Origin: Actinomycetes bacterium
GTDB taxonomy: Bacteria > Actinomycetota > Actinomycetes > DATJPE01
DNA length: 64,000 bases
Assembly (NCBI GenBank): GCA_035506535.1
Contig: DATJPE010000073.1
Span: 1 to 64,000, forward strand
Direction: 5' to 3'
Shown: positions 38,658 through 47,508 of the stretch, in pieces
How positions within the stretch are numbered: position 1 is the stretch's first letter
Layout: each line of letters starts with the position of its first letter
Position numbers and translations under genes: made by a program
Notes under the pieces: generated by a model
Database searches by the model: none
What the model saw: the letters and a program-made list of their open reading frames with translations, nothing else
Told to the model about the DNA's origin: nothing

Positions 38658-40089
38658 GCACCAGGGCGAGGTGCTCAGGCTTGCGGTCGAAGGTGGTCAA
38701 CGGGACCGGGACCGAGAACAGCTGACGGGTGATCGCCTTGGGGCGGGTGAACTCGCGCAGCCCGTCCTCGCCGTGCACGCGGCCGAACCCGGAGTCACCG
38801 ACGCCGCCGAAGGGCAGGCCAGGCACGAAGGCGAAGCTCCACACCGAGTTGACCGCGGTCATCCCCGAGCGCATCCGTCGGGCGAGCTCGACGCCACGGG
38901 TGCGCGAGAAGACGGCGCCGCCCAGGCCGTAGCGCGAGGCGTTGGCGCGGTCGACCGCCTCCTCGGCGTCGCGGACCCGGGTGATGGTCAGGGTCGGGCC
39001 GAAGGTCTCGTCGGTCACCGCGAGGCAGTCCTCGGGCGCGTCCTCGATCACGATCGGCCCGGCGAGGCGGTCGCGCACCCCCTCGAGGGAGCCGATCCGG
39101 AGCCGGCCGCCCCGCCCGAGCGCGTCCGCGACGTGCTCGCGGACGACCGACGCCTGCCGGGCCAAGGTCAGTGGCCCGTACGCCGCCTGCGGGTCCGACC
39201 CCGGTCGCAGGGCGGTGACCCTGGCCAGCAGACGCTCGACGAAGGCGTCGTACACCGACTGGTGGACGTAGGCGCGCTCGATGCCGATGCAGGCCTGGCC
39301 GGCGTTGGCGAAGGCACCCCATGCCGCCTGGTCGGCCGCAGCGTCGAGGTCGGCGTCGGCGTCGACGATGAGCGCGTCCTTGCCGCCGCACTCCAGCAGG
39401 ACGGGGGTGAGCGTCTCGGCGCAGGTGGCCATGACCGTCTTCGCGGTCGCCGTCGACCCGGTGAAAGCGATCTTGTCGACCCCTGAGCGGCACAGTGCGG
39501 TGCCGGTAGACCCGTCACCGGTGACCAGCTGCAGCACGGGCTGCTCGGGCACGACCTCGCCGAAGGTCCGAACCAGCCACGACCCGACGGCGGGGGTGAG
39601 CTCCGAGGGCTTGAACACCACCGCGTTCCCGGCTGCGAGGGCGTAGACGATCGACCCCATCGGCGTGAACACCGGGAAGTTCCACGGCCCGATCACGCCG
39701 ATGACGCCGAGCGGGAGGTACTCCAGCGTCGCGGCTTGGTTGATCATGAGCAGCGAACGGCGCACGTGGCGTCGGCGAAGCACCCGGGCCGCGTTGCGGG
39801 CGGCCCAGTCCATGTGGTCGACGCAGGCGAGGATCTCCAGCTGCGCGTCCGCCAGCGGCTTGCCGTTCTCCCGGTGCACCAGCTGGGCCAGCTCGTCCAG
39901 TCGGCGCACCACGACGCCCTTCCAGGCGAGCAGGCGCGCCCGGCGCTCCTCGGCGCCGATGTCCTCCCACCACCGGGCCGCGACCCTTGCCCGGTCGACG
40001 ACCTCCGCCACGGAGGCCGCGTCGTGGACAGGGAAGACCTCGATGGCCTGCTCGGTCGCGGGGTCGTAGGTCGTCAGCACGCTCGTCAT
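38608..40089 (-). CDS. NAD(P)-dependent aldehyde dehydrogenase
   Basis: A 493-residue aldehyde dehydrogenase that oxidises an aldehyde to the acid. The catalytic cysteine is C267 in NAGQACIGIER, the general base is E233 in LLECGGKDA, and cofactor-binding parts are GPWNFP and FKPSELTP, as in the medium-chain/succinate-semialdehyde-like branch. The C-terminal part is hydrophobic and basic (LVLKATTLLHGRRPRRR), so it may sit at a membrane. The ATG at 40089 has GAGGAG just upstream and is preferred to a start four codons earlier. Confidence 0.92.
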   Translation of the reverse strand: MTSVLTTYDPATEQAIEVFPVHDAASVAEVVDRARVAARWWEDIGAEERRARLLAWKGVVVRRLDELAQLVHRENGKPLADAQLEILACVDHMDWAARNAARVLRRRHVRRSLLMINQAATLEYLPLGVIGVIGPWNFPVFTPMGSIVYALAAGNAVVFKPSELTPAVGSWLVRTFGEVVPEQPVLQLVTGDGSTGTALCRSGVDKIAFTGSTATAKTVMATCAETLTPVLLECGGKDALIVDADADLDAAADQAAWGAFANAGQACIGIERAYVHQSVYDAFVERLLARVTALRPGSDPQAAYGPLTLARQASVVREHVADALGRGGRLRIGSLEGVRDRLAGPIVIEDAPEDCLAVTDETFGPTLTITRVRDAEEAVDRANASRYGLGGAVFSRTRGVELARRMRSGMTAVNSVWSFAFVPGLPFGGVGDSGFGRVHGEDGLREFTRPKAITRQLFSVPVPLTTFDRKPEHLALVLKATTLLHGRRPRRRG

Positions 40090-40152
40090 GGCGCTCCTCA
40101 CCTCGGAAGGACAGTCTGCGACACTCCAGCGACGTCGTCACGGGAGGGTGGC

Positions 40153-41298
40153 ATGCGGGTCGATCGGGTCGGGGTCGTCGGGCTCGGGACCATGGGCGCC
40201 GGCATCGTGGAGGTCTTCGCCCGCGCGGGCCTGCCCGTGGTCGGGGTCGAGGCGACGCCAGAGTTCCTCGAGCGGGGACGCGGGATCCTCGAGGCGTCCA
40301 CGGGCCGGGCGCTCGCCCGGGGCCGGCTCTCGGAGGAGGACCGGGCCGCGTTGCTCGCCCGGGTGACCTGGAGCAGTGATGTCGGAGACCTGGCCTCGGT
40401 CGACCTCGCCGTCGAGGCCGTGCCCGAGGTCCTGGACCTCAAGCGAGAGGTGCTGGCCGCCCTGGACCGGGTCCTCGCGCCCGGTGCCGTCATCGCGACG
40501 AACACCTCCTCCCTGCCGGTGACCGACCTGGCGGAGTCGACCGGGCGGCCCGATCGAGTGGTGGGGATGCACTTCTTCAACCCGGCACCCGTGCTCCGTC
40601 TCGTCGAGGTGGTGACGACGGTGCACAGCGACCCTGAGGCGGTGGCGTGCGTGCGTGACCTCGCAGTCGCGGTGGGCAAGAGCCCGATCGTCGTGGGCGA
40701 CCGTCCCGGCTTCGTCGCCAACGCGCTCCTGCTCGGCTACCTCGGCGACGCCGTCGCGCTGCTCGACGCCGGCCAGGTGGCTCGCGACGAGCTCGACGCC
40801 TCGCTGGTAGCGGCCGGGATGCCGATGGGACCACTCGCCCTGCTCGACCTGATCGGTCTGGACGTCGCCCTCGCCATCTTCGGGGTCCTGGCCGCGGCGT
40901 CGCCGCGCTACGTCGTTCCGCCGGGGCTCGCGGCCTTGGTGGCCGAGGGCCGGCTGGGGCGCAAGAGCGGACGCGGGTACTGGACCTACGAGCGTCCCGG
41001 CAGCGGGACCGTCGTCGACTCGGGTGGCGAGGCGGCGCCGGTGCCCGGGGTGGCCGACGCGCTCGTGCTGCCGTACCTCAACGAGGCGCTGCGCATGGTG
41101 CAGGACGGCTACGCGAGCGCCGATGACGTCGACACGGCCATGCGCGAGGGCTGCGGTTTCCCGCGCGGACCGGTCGAGGAGGCCGACGACCGGGGGCTTC
41201 CCGCTGTCGTGGCGGGCCTTCGACAGCTGGGCGTGGAGCCCGTCACCATGCTGGCGGACTACGTCGCCGCCGGCCGCCGCACGGTGCGACCCGCCTAG
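40153..41298 (+). CDS. 3-hydroxyacyl-CoA dehydrogenase (3-hydroxybutyryl-CoA dehydrogenase-like)
   Basis: A 381-residue NAD-dependent dehydrogenase. The Rossmann fold begins VGVVGLGTMGAGIVEVFA; ATNTSSLPVTDLAE and GMHFFNPAPVLRLVEVV contain the Ser and His of the active site, and SPIVVGDRPGFVANALLL starts the helical domain. A second, tandem C-terminal 3HCDH domain lies at about 295-370, as in actinobacterial FadB2-like proteins. It catalyses 3-hydroxyacyl-CoA to 3-ketoacyl-CoA. The ATG has GGGAGGGTGG directly upstream. Divergent from the aldehyde dehydrogenase. Confidence 0.92.
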   Translation: MRVDRVGVVGLGTMGAGIVEVFARAGLPVVGVEATPEFLERGRGILEASTGRALARGRLSEEDRAALLARVTWSSDVGDLASVDLAVEAVPEVLDLKREVLAALDRVLAPGAVIATNTSSLPVTDLAESTGRPDRVVGMHFFNPAPVLRLVEVVTTVHSDPEAVACVRDLAVAVGKSPIVVGDRPGFVANALLLGYLGDAVALLDAGQVARDELDASLVAAGMPMGPLALLDLIGLDVALAIFGVLAAASPRYVVPPGLAALVAEGRLGRKSGRGYWTYERPGSGTVVDSGGEAAPVPGVADALVLPYLNEALRMVQDGYASADDVDTAMREGCGFPRGPVEEADDRGLPAVVAGLRQLGVEPVTMLADYVAAGRRTVRPA

Positions 41299-41501
41299 CC
41301 GGGGCGCCGGCCCCAGGCGCTGACCAGCGGAGCGGTCGCGAGGTCCATGGTGCCCGAGGCGATGTCGGCGAGGTGCCGGTCGATCTCGGCGTCGGTGGCG
41401 AGCCCGGCGACGAGGGTCCCGGATCTGCACCACGGTTGCCCGCTCGAGGGCAGTGCACGCGGGCGAGCAGGCAGCCGCCGTCCTCGCTCATCGACACCCC
41501 G
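41295..41501 (-). pseudogene. in-frame coding-like remnant after the threonine aldolase stop
   Basis: Reading on from the TGA of the aldolase (41502-41504) in the same frame gives 68 open codons ending in TAG at 41295-41297. The last 40 residues look like real protein, with TLVAGLATDAEIDRHLADIA and then SGTMDLATAPLVSAWGRRPG. There is no ATG, GTG or TTG start in this frame. It may be the tail of a lost gene, or an extension reached by readthrough. I do not recognise the family. Confidence 0.35.
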
Positions 41502-42542
41502 TCAGGCCCCGACGGATGCGCGTACGTCGGCCGCGAAGGCGTCCACGTCGGCCTCGGTGACGTCCCAGGCGGCGACCCACCGGACCTCGCCGACAGAGGG
41601 GTCCCACACGTAGAACGGCCAGCGTGCCCGCAGCGCCTCGATGGCGTCGTCGGGCAGGCGGGCGAAGACGGCGTTGGCCTCCGGCTCTCGGCTGAGCTCG
41701 ACCACGTCACGCACCCCGTCGGCGAGGAGTCGGGCCATGGCGTTGGCGTGCCCGGCCAGGTCGAGCCACAGGCCGTCGCTCAGCAGCGCCGTCACCTGGG
41801 CCGCGACGAAGCGGTGCTTGCTCGCGAGCTGCGTCGCCTGCTTGCGGACGTACCTCGCGTGCTCGGCGAGCCTGGGATCGAGCCAGACCACCGCCTCACC
41901 CATCATCGCGCCGTTCTTCGTGAACCCGAAGCTCAGCACGTCGACGCCACTCACGGCTCCGGCGACGTCGCCACCGAGTCCGGCGACGGCGTTGGCCAGC
42001 CGGGCGCCGTCCATGTGCAGCAGCAGGCCGTGCTCGTGGACGACGTCCGCCAGCTCCCGCAGCCGATCCGGTCGCCAGAGCGTGCCGACCTCGGTCGACT
42101 GGCTCACGCTCACCACACGCGGCTGCGTGTGGTGCTGGTCACCCACCCCGTGCATCGCGGCTTCGACCAGGACCGGGTCCAGCAGGCCGTCGTCGGAGGC
42201 GAGGGGCACCAGCGTCGAACCGCTGAACCGTGTCGGGGCCCCGCATTCGTCGACCGCGATGTGGGCCAGGTGAGTGCACAGCACCGACTCGTACGGGCGC
42301 AGCAGGGAGGCGAGTCCGACGACGTTGGCCCCCGTGCCGTTGACCGTCAGCAGGACCTCGGCGTCGGGGGCGGCGAGCACCTCGCGGATCTGCGCGACCG
42401 CCCGCTCGGTCCAGTCGTCGTCGCCGTAGGCCACGGCGTGCCCGACGTTGGCCGAGGCGAGTGCCTCGAGCACCCGCGGGTGGACGCCGGCGGCGTTGTC
42501 CGACGCGAAGCCGCGCCGTGAGGAGGGGTCGGCAGCTGCCAC
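41502..42542 (-). CDS. threonine aldolase-like PLP enzyme
   Basis: A 346-residue PLP-dependent enzyme that likely splits L-threonine or allo-threonine to glycine and acetaldehyde. It opens with the family pattern FASDNAAGVHPRVLEAL, then NVGHAVAYGDDDWTERA; the PLP lysine is in DVLSFGFTKNGAMMGEAV, and HMDGARLANA holds the aspartate that contacts the pyridine ring. The GTG at 42542 gives a normal N-terminus; an in-frame start 26 codons upstream adds a basic stretch that looks untranslated. A coding-like stretch continues in frame after its stop. Confidence 0.9.
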   Translation of the reverse strand: MAAADPSSRRGFASDNAAGVHPRVLEALASANVGHAVAYGDDDWTERAVAQIREVLAAPDAEVLLTVNGTGANVVGLASLLRPYESVLCTHLAHIAVDECGAPTRFSGSTLVPLASDDGLLDPVLVEAAMHGVGDQHHTQPRVVSVSQSTEVGTLWRPDRLRELADVVHEHGLLLHMDGARLANAVAGLGGDVAGAVSGVDVLSFGFTKNGAMMGEAVVWLDPRLAEHARYVRKQATQLASKHRFVAAQVTALLSDGLWLDLAGHANAMARLLADGVRDVVELSREPEANAVFARLPDDAIEALRARWPFYVWDPSVGEVRWVAAWDVTEADVDAFAADVRASVGA

Positions 42543-42589
42543 GCCTCGACACCCTGGCACGTCCGTGCGCGCGCCGGTGACCCGGCGCG

Positions 42590-42595
42590 CAGACT
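42590..42595 (+). promoter_or_regulatory. -10-like element for a leaderless small zinc-ribbon gene
   Basis: CAGACT is followed by six bases and an ATG without a Shine-Dalgarno sequence, the same spacing as other leaderless starts here. Confidence 0.35.
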
Positions 42596-42601
42596 GGACC
42601 C

Positions 42602-42886
42602 ATGCCTCGACGCCACTCACGGCGCCGCGAGCCCGCCGGCCCGCAGCCCGGGGGCGCAGCGCAGGCGGTGGAGACCCATCCCGACGGGGAGTGGGTGGTA
42701 CGGCGCATCACCGGCTCGTCGTCGACGAAGACCTACCGCTGTCCCGGCTGCGACCAGGAGATCCGGCCGGCCACCCCGCACGTGGTGGCCTGGCCGCTGG
42801 ACGAGGGGTCCGACAGATCCTCGGAGCGTCGGCACTGGCACACGCCCTGCTGGTCGGCCCGAGGACGCCGGGCGCCACGTCGGTAA
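42602..42886 (+). CDS. small zinc-ribbon-like protein (often annotated ATP/GTP-binding)
   Basis: A 94-residue basic protein. A Pro/Arg-rich N-terminus leads to a compact module with YRCPGCDQEI and later RRHWHTPCW, a C-x2-C plus H/C set that could bind zinc. Similar short actinobacterial proteins are listed as ATP/GTP-binding, but no P-loop is present here and I would not assign that activity. Its TAA stop lies inside TAACCT, a likely -10 for the next gene. Confidence 0.7.
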   Translation: MPRRHSRRREPAGPQPGGAAQAVETHPDGEWVVRRITGSSSTKTYRCPGCDQEIRPATPHVVAWPLDEGSDRSSERRHWHTPCWSARGRRAPRR

Positions 42887-42898
42887 CCTCGCCCGACC

Positions 42899-43651
42899 AT
42901 GGACGAGATCCGGGCCACCACCGTGCTGCCTGCGCAGCGGGAGCCGCTCACCCTGCTCACCTCCGACGGCTTGCGCCTGGTCGGCGAGCTGGCCACCCCC
43001 GAGGACCGGCCGCCGGTGGCCACCCTCGTCTGCCTGCATCCCCTCCCGACGCACGGCGGGATGATGGACAGCCACGTCCTGCGCAAGGCCGCGTGGCGCC
43101 TGCCCGCCCTGGCCGGGCTCGCGGTGCTGCGGTTCAACACGCGAGGCACGACGAGCGCGGCGGGCACGAGCGAGGGGCACTTCGACGGCGGGAACGCCGA
43201 GGGGCTCGACCTGCTCGCCGCTCTTGACACCGTGGCCGCCCGCGGGCTTCCCCGTGCCTGGCTGCTGGGCTGGTCCTTCGGCACCGAGGTGGCCCTGTGT
43301 CACGGCCTCGACCCGCGCGTCGTCGGGGCCATCCTGCTCTCCCCGCCGTTGCGCAGGGCGAGCGACGCCGACCTCGACCGGTGGGCGGCAGACGGCCGGC
43401 CGCTCGTCGCCCTGGTCCCGGAGCTGGACGACTACCTGCGACCGGATGCGGCACGCGAGCACTTCGCGCGCGTCCCCCAGGCCCAGGTCGTGGGGGTCGA
43501 GGGGGCCAAGCACCTGTGGGTCGGCGAGCCGTACGTCCGCCGGGTCCTCGACGAGGTGGTCGCGGTCGTGGTGGGCCCGCAGGCCGTACCGCTGCCGCAC
43601 ACCTGGCACGGCCCCATGCAGCGCCACGACGACCTGCGCGGCCCCACGTAG
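42899..43651 (+). CDS. alpha/beta hydrolase
   Basis: A 250-residue alpha/beta-hydrolase fold protein. The oxyanion region is LVCLHPLPTHGGMMDSHV, the nucleophile elbow is GWSFGTEVAL with Ser in the centre, the acid is likely in LVPELDDYLRP and the His in VEGAKHLWVG. This is like the short-chain hydrolases with a LHPxPxHGG motif, used on esters or small amides. The start follows TAACCT (42884-42889) by nine bases, so the transcript has almost no leader. Substrate unknown. Confidence 0.88.
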   Translation: MDEIRATTVLPAQREPLTLLTSDGLRLVGELATPEDRPPVATLVCLHPLPTHGGMMDSHVLRKAAWRLPALAGLAVLRFNTRGTTSAAGTSEGHFDGGNAEGLDLLAALDTVAARGLPRAWLLGWSFGTEVALCHGLDPRVVGAILLSPPLRRASDADLDRWAADGRPLVALVPELDDYLRPDAAREHFARVPQAQVVGVEGAKHLWVGEPYVRRVLDEVVAVVVGPQAVPLPHTWHGPMQRHDDLRGPT

Positions 43652-43693
43652 CGACCCGTCCAGGGCACCCTCGACGCCCGGCCCGCGAGGGGT

Positions 43694-44116
43694 CTAGCGA
43701 GCCGGCTCGACGAGCTCGACGAGGACACCCCCGGCGTCCTTGGGGTGCACGAAGTTGATCCGAGACCCCGATGTCCCGCGCCTCGGCTCGTCGTAGAGCA
43801 GGCGCAGGCCGCGGGCGCGGAGGTCAGCGCTGGTGGCGTCGATGTCGTCCACGGTCCAGGCCTGGTGGTGCAGCCCCGGGCCGCTCCTGTCGAGGAAGCG
43901 GGCGATCACCGACTCGGCGGTCATCGGCGCCAGCAGCTGCAGGCGGGCACCGGGCCCGTCGACGTCGGGCGCCGCGGCGAGCATGGCCTCGCGGACGCCC
44001 TGCTGCTCGTTGTCCTCCTCGTGGACGGTGACCAGACCGAAGGTCTCGGCGTAGAACGCCTTGGCGGCCTCGAGGTCGGCCACCGCCACCCCCACGTGGT
44101 CGATTCGTGTGATCAC
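43694..44116 (-). CDS. mce: methylmalonyl-CoA epimerase
   Basis: A 140-residue VOC-fold enzyme that interconverts (2S)- and (2R)-methylmalonyl-CoA in propionate breakdown. It has the duplicated beta-alpha-beta-beta-beta layout, with [32 protein letters not shown] and [16 protein letters not shown]; the metal-binding His, His and Glu are in place. A GGAGGAGG site precedes the GTG start. It faces a thiolase gene with about 80 bases between, and meaB follows the thiolase, as in the mycobacterial Rv1322A-Rv1323 region. Confidence 0.93.
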   Translation of the reverse strand: MITRIDHVGVAVADLEAAKAFYAETFGLVTVHEEDNEQQGVREAMLAAAPDVDGPGARLQLLAPMTAESVIARFLDRSGPGLHHQAWTVDDIDATSADLRARGLRLLYDEPRRGTSGSRINFVHPKDAGGVLVELVEPAR

Positions 44117-44153
44117 GAGCTCCTCCTCCGGCGGCCGGCGGCCCTTGGCTCGG

Positions 44154-44159
44154 TATCGT
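44154..44159 (+). promoter_or_regulatory. -10 element upstream of the thiolase gene
   Basis: TATCGT, about 40 bases before the ATG; an AGGAGG site follows at about 44182. Confidence 0.4.
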
Positions 44160-44198
44160 GGCAGGAGGACCCCGTGCGGTCAGGAGGCTTCTGTCCCT

Positions 44199-45410
44199 AT
44201 GTCTGTCACCAGCTCCGCCAGCTCGAACCCCTCGGTCATCCTCGCCGGCGCCCGTACGCCCGTCGGCCGGCTGCTCGGCTCGCTCAAGGGCTTCTCGGCT
44301 CCCGAGCTGGGGGGCATCGCCATCACGGCGGCTCTCGACCGTGCCGGCGTCCGCGGCGACCAGGTCGACTACGTGATCCTCGGCGAGGTCCTGCAGGCGG
44401 GCGTCGGCCAGCTGCCCGCCCGCCAGGCGGCGGTCAAGGGGGGCATTCCCATGGACGTGCCCTCGATGCTGGTGAACAAGGTCTGCCTGTCCGGGCTGGA
44501 CTCGATCGCGCTGGCCGACCAGCTCATCCGCGCGGGTGAGTTCGAGATCGTCGTCGCCGGCGGCATGGAGTCGATGACGCGCGCGCCCCACCTGCTCACC
44601 GGCATGCGCGAGGGTGTGAAGTACGGCGACTCGACCGTCGTCGACTCGATGGCCTACGACGGGTTGTTCTGCGCCTTCGACCAGGTGCCGATGGGGCTGT
44701 CCACGGAGCGCTACAACGCCAGGTACGCGCTGACGCGCGAGGAGCAGGACGCGTTCAGCGCGCGCTCGCACCAACGGGCCGCGCAGGCCGCGAAGAACGG
44801 CCTCTTCGACGAGGAGATCGTCCCGGTGCAGATCCCCCAGCGCGGCGGGGAGCCGCTCGCATTCGCCGAGGACGAAGGGGTGCGCGCCGACACCACCGTC
44901 GAGTCGCTCGGCCGGCTGCGCCCGGCCTTCGCCAAGGACGGGACGATCACCGCCGGATCGGCGTCCCAGATCTCCGACGGAGCGTGCGCCGTCGTCGTCA
45001 CGAGTCGGGCCAAGGCCGAGGAGCTGGGACTGGGCTGGATCGCGGAGATCGGTGCCCACGGAGTCGTGGCCGGACCGGACGCCAGCCTGCACGAGCAACC
45101 CGCGAACGCGATCGAGAAGGCGCTCGCCCGAGAGGGCTTGACGCCCGCCGACCTCGACCTGGTCGAGATCAACGAGGCCTTCGCGGCGGTCGGCCTGGTG
45201 TCGCAGCGCAGGCTCGGCCTGGGCGACGAGCAGGTCAACGTCAATGGGGGTGCCATCGCCATCGGTCACCCGATCGGCATGTCGGGGGCCCGCATCGCCC
45301 TGCACCTCGCCCTCGAGCTGCGTCGTCGTGGCGGCGGGCTCGGCGCTGCGGCCCTGTGCGGCGGCGGGGGCCAGGGCGACGCCCTGCTGCTGCGGGTGCC
45401 CTCGTCCTGA
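44199..45410 (+). CDS. acetyl-CoA acetyltransferase (thiolase)
   Basis: A 403-residue thiolase that condenses two acetyl-CoA or cleaves acetoacetyl-CoA and 3-ketoacyl-CoA. The nucleophilic cysteine is C96 in [50 protein letters not shown] (catalytic His) and [14 protein letters not shown] (second Cys) follow in order. It is the FadA4-like type adjacent to methylmalonyl-CoA epimerase in mycobacteria. The ATG at 44199 is chosen over upstream in-frame codons because the protein then begins at the usual position. Confidence 0.94.
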   Translation: MSVTSSASSNPSVILAGARTPVGRLLGSLKGFSAPELGGIAITAALDRAGVRGDQVDYVILGEVLQAGVGQLPARQAAVKGGIPMDVPSMLVNKVCLSGLDSIALADQLIRAGEFEIVVAGGMESMTRAPHLLTGMREGVKYGDSTVVDSMAYDGLFCAFDQVPMGLSTERYNARYALTREEQDAFSARSHQRAAQAAKNGLFDEEIVPVQIPQRGGEPLAFAEDEGVRADTTVESLGRLRPAFAKDGTITAGSASQISDGACAVVVTSRAKAEELGLGWIAEIGAHGVVAGPDASLHEQPANAIEKALAREGLTPADLDLVEINEAFAAVGLVSQRRLGLGDEQVNVNGGAIAIGHPIGMSGARIALHLALELRRRGGGLGAAALCGGGGQGDALLLRVPSS

Positions 45411-46375
45411 ACGAGCCCGCGGCGCCCGAGGTCGCCGCACTCCTGCAGCAGGCGCGTGCGGGGCAGGCACGGGCCCTCGCCCGCCTGGTGAGCCTGCTCG
45501 AGCGCCCCGACGGCCCCCACCGGGAGATCGCCGTCGCGCTGGCACCCTACGGCGAGCGCGCGCGTGTCATCGGTGTCACGGGCGCACCCGGCGTCGGCAA
45601 GTCCACGACGACCTCGGCCCTGGTGCGCCACCTGCGCAGACGCGGTGAGCGGGTGGGTGTCATCGCCGTCGACCCGTCCTCGCCGTTTAGCGGGGGCGCG
45701 CTGCTGGGCGACCGGATCCGCATGCAGGAGCACGCGACCGACCCGGCCGTCTACGTCCGCTCGATGGCGGCTCGAGGCCATCTCGGCGGCCTCGCCGTGG
45801 CCACACCGGCGGTGCTCCGCCTGCTCGACGCCGCAGGGTTCGACACCGTTCTCATCGAGACCGTCGGCGTGGGGCAGTCCGAAGTGGAGGTGGCCGGCAC
45901 CGCCGACACCGTCCTCGTCCTGCTGGCGCCTGGCTCCGGCGACGCGGTCCAGGTGGCCAAGGCCGGGCTCCTCGAGGTCGGGGACGTGTACGCGGTGAAC
46001 AAGGCCGACCGTGACGGGGCGGAGGCGGTGGTCAAGGAGCTGCGCCAGGTGCTCGGCGTGGTACCACGCGCGGCCGCCGACTGGGCGCGCCCAGTCGTGC
46101 GCACCGTCGCCACGACGGACGAGGGGATCCCCGACCTCCTGGCCGCCCTCGACGCCCACGCCGCCTGGGCCGGTCGCAGCGGCGAGCTGGCCCGCCGGCG
46201 CGAAGCCCGCGCGGCCAGGGAGATCGCCGCGCTAGCCCTCGCCCACCTGACCCGCTCCGCGGTACCCGAGCTCGACGGGCAGCAGCCGCTCACCGAGCTG
46301 GCCCGCCGCGTCGTTGCCGGGGAGCTGGACCCGTGGACCGCCGCGGACCTGCTCCTCGCGGCCCGAGCCGACTGA
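45407..46375 (+). CDS. meaB: methylmalonyl-CoA mutase-associated GTPase MeaB
   Basis: G3E-family GTPase of about 322 residues that guards coenzyme-B12 loading of methylmalonyl-CoA mutase. The P-loop is [52 protein letters not shown] and [13 protein letters not shown] (NKAD base-specificity motif) complete the GTPase core, with a C-terminal helical dimer arm. No ATG, GTG or TTG lies near the thiolase stop; a CTG at 45407 overlaps it as CTGA, like ATGA couplings. A GTG at 45356 inside the thiolase end would add 17 residues. Start is uncertain. Confidence 0.88.
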   Translation: MNEPAAPEVAALLQQARAGQARALARLVSLLERPDGPHREIAVALAPYGERARVIGVTGAPGVGKSTTTSALVRHLRRRGERVGVIAVDPSSPFSGGALLGDRIRMQEHATDPAVYVRSMAARGHLGGLAVATPAVLRLLDAAGFDTVLIETVGVGQSEVEVAGTADTVLVLLAPGSGDAVQVAKAGLLEVGDVYAVNKADRDGAEAVVKELRQVLGVVPRAAADWARPVVRTVATTDEGIPDLLAALDAHAAWAGRSGELARRREARAAREIAALALAHLTRSAVPELDGQQPLTELARRVVAGELDPWTAADLLLAARAD

Positions 46376-46463
46376 GCGCGGCACCGGCCACCAGCCGCAC
46401 CGGGTCCGCTTCGTCTCGACGCCCGCGCGGACACCGGGCGCGACGGGTCGGCCGCCGCTGGGT

Positions 46464-46469
46464 GAGAAT
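46464..46469 (+). promoter_or_regulatory. -10-like element for a leaderless thioredoxin-TPR gene
   Basis: GAGAAT followed by six bases and the ATG; no Shine-Dalgarno sequence. Confidence 0.35.
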
Positions 46470-46475
46470 GCCGCC

Positions 46476-47372
46476 ATGACCCAGCCGAGCTTCGCCGCCT
46501 ACGGTGCCGTCGACCTGGCGGCGCTCGCCGCCCAGCGAGCCGCCGAGGAGCGCGCCCAGGCCCGTGCCCACCAGCAGGCCGAGGGCGGTTCCCCGGCGCC
46601 CGTCGTGGTGGACGTCACCGAGGGCAGTTTCCAGGCGGAGGTCGTCGACCGGTCGATGACCGTTCCGGTCGTCCTGGACTTCTGGGCCACCTGGTGCCAG
46701 CCGTGCCGGACGCTCTCCCCGATCCTCGAGCGTGCGGCCGAGGCCGACGACGGCGCCTGGGTCCTCGCTCGGATCGACGTCGACGCCAACCAGCGACTGG
46801 CCGCCGCCGCCCAGGTGCAGTCGATCCCGACCGTGCACGTGGTCTGGCAGGGCCAGCTCGTGCCCGGCTTCACCGGGGCGCTCCCCGAGCCCGACGTGCG
46901 GGCCTTCCTGGACCAGGTCAAGCAGCTCGCGTCGGCCGGTGCGGGGGAGCCCGTCCAGGGCGTCGACCCGCACCTCGACGCCGCGGCCGACGCCCTCGAC
47001 GCGGGGGACCTCGACGCCGCCGAGGCGGCGTACCAGGCCCTGCTCGCCGAGCGGCCCGGCGACGCCGATGCCCGTGCGGGGCTGGCCACGGTGGGACTGC
47101 TGCGCCGGGTGGCTGGACGAGCGCCCGAGGTGGTCCTCGCGGAGGCGGGGCGAGACCAGGCGGTGGGGCCGCAGCTGGCCGCGGCGGACATCGAGTTCGC
47201 GACCGGCAACCTCGACGCCGCCTTCGACCGGCTCGTGGCCGGTGTCCGGCGAAGCTCGGGGGAGGAGCGCGAGGCCTACCGCGGGCGGCTGGTCGAGTTC
47301 TTCGAGATGCTCCCGCCCGATGACGCCCGGGTCGCGCGGGCACGTACGGCGCTGGCGTCCGCCCTGTTCTGA
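46476..47372 (+). CDS. thioredoxin-domain protein with C-terminal TPR-like repeats (YbbN/CnoX-like)
   Basis: A 298-residue protein. After a charged N-terminal stretch (about 1-45) comes a thioredoxin fold with the active site FWATWCQPCRTLSP (C74 and C77) and the cis-proline region VQSIPTVHVVWQG. From about residue 155 on are Ala-rich helical repeats typical of the YbbN/CnoX TPR part. Such proteins act as holdase or redox chaperones; in mycobacteria the matching gene is Rv1324, after fadA4. Unlike E. coli CnoX, which lacks a full redox CxxC, the CxxC is intact here. No signal peptide, so cytoplasmic. Confidence 0.9.
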   Translation: MTQPSFAAYGAVDLAALAAQRAAEERAQARAHQQAEGGSPAPVVVDVTEGSFQAEVVDRSMTVPVVLDFWATWCQPCRTLSPILERAAEADDGAWVLARIDVDANQRLAAAAQVQSIPTVHVVWQGQLVPGFTGALPEPDVRAFLDQVKQLASAGAGEPVQGVDPHLDAAADALDAGDLDAAEAAYQALLAERPGDADARAGLATVGLLRRVAGRAPEVVLAEAGRDQAVGPQLAAADIEFATGNLDAAFDRLVAGVRRSSGEEREAYRGRLVEFFEMLPPDDARVARARTALASALF

Positions 47373-47394
47373 CGTCCCGGTGCGCGACTGCTGC

Positions 47395-47508
47395 GCACGC
47401 TGAGTGCTCCTGTGCACGCTGAGTATTCCTGTGCACAGTGAGTGCTCCTGTGCACAGTGAGTGCTCCTGTGCACGTTGAGTGCTCCTGGGCACGCTGAGT
47501 GCTTCTGG
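47395..47508. repeat. six tandem copies of a 19-bp unit
   Basis: Units start at 47395, 47414, 47433, 47452, 47471 and 47490. The consensus is GCACRSTGAGTGCTCCTGT; copies three and four are identical and the others differ at one to four places. The 19-base period is not a multiple of three and no gene covers it. Each unit holds GAGTGCT, half of the HrcA/CIRCE palindrome, but in one direction only. It could bind a multimeric protein. Confidence 0.95.

Noticed and set aside
47395-47508. The 19-bp tandem repeats as a CRISPR array
   Set aside because: The copies touch each other without spacers and no cas gene is present.
47395-47508. The 19-bp repeats as HrcA (CIRCE) operators
   Set aside because: CIRCE needs inverted GAGTGCTAA half-sites; here all half-sites point the same way and no chaperone gene follows.
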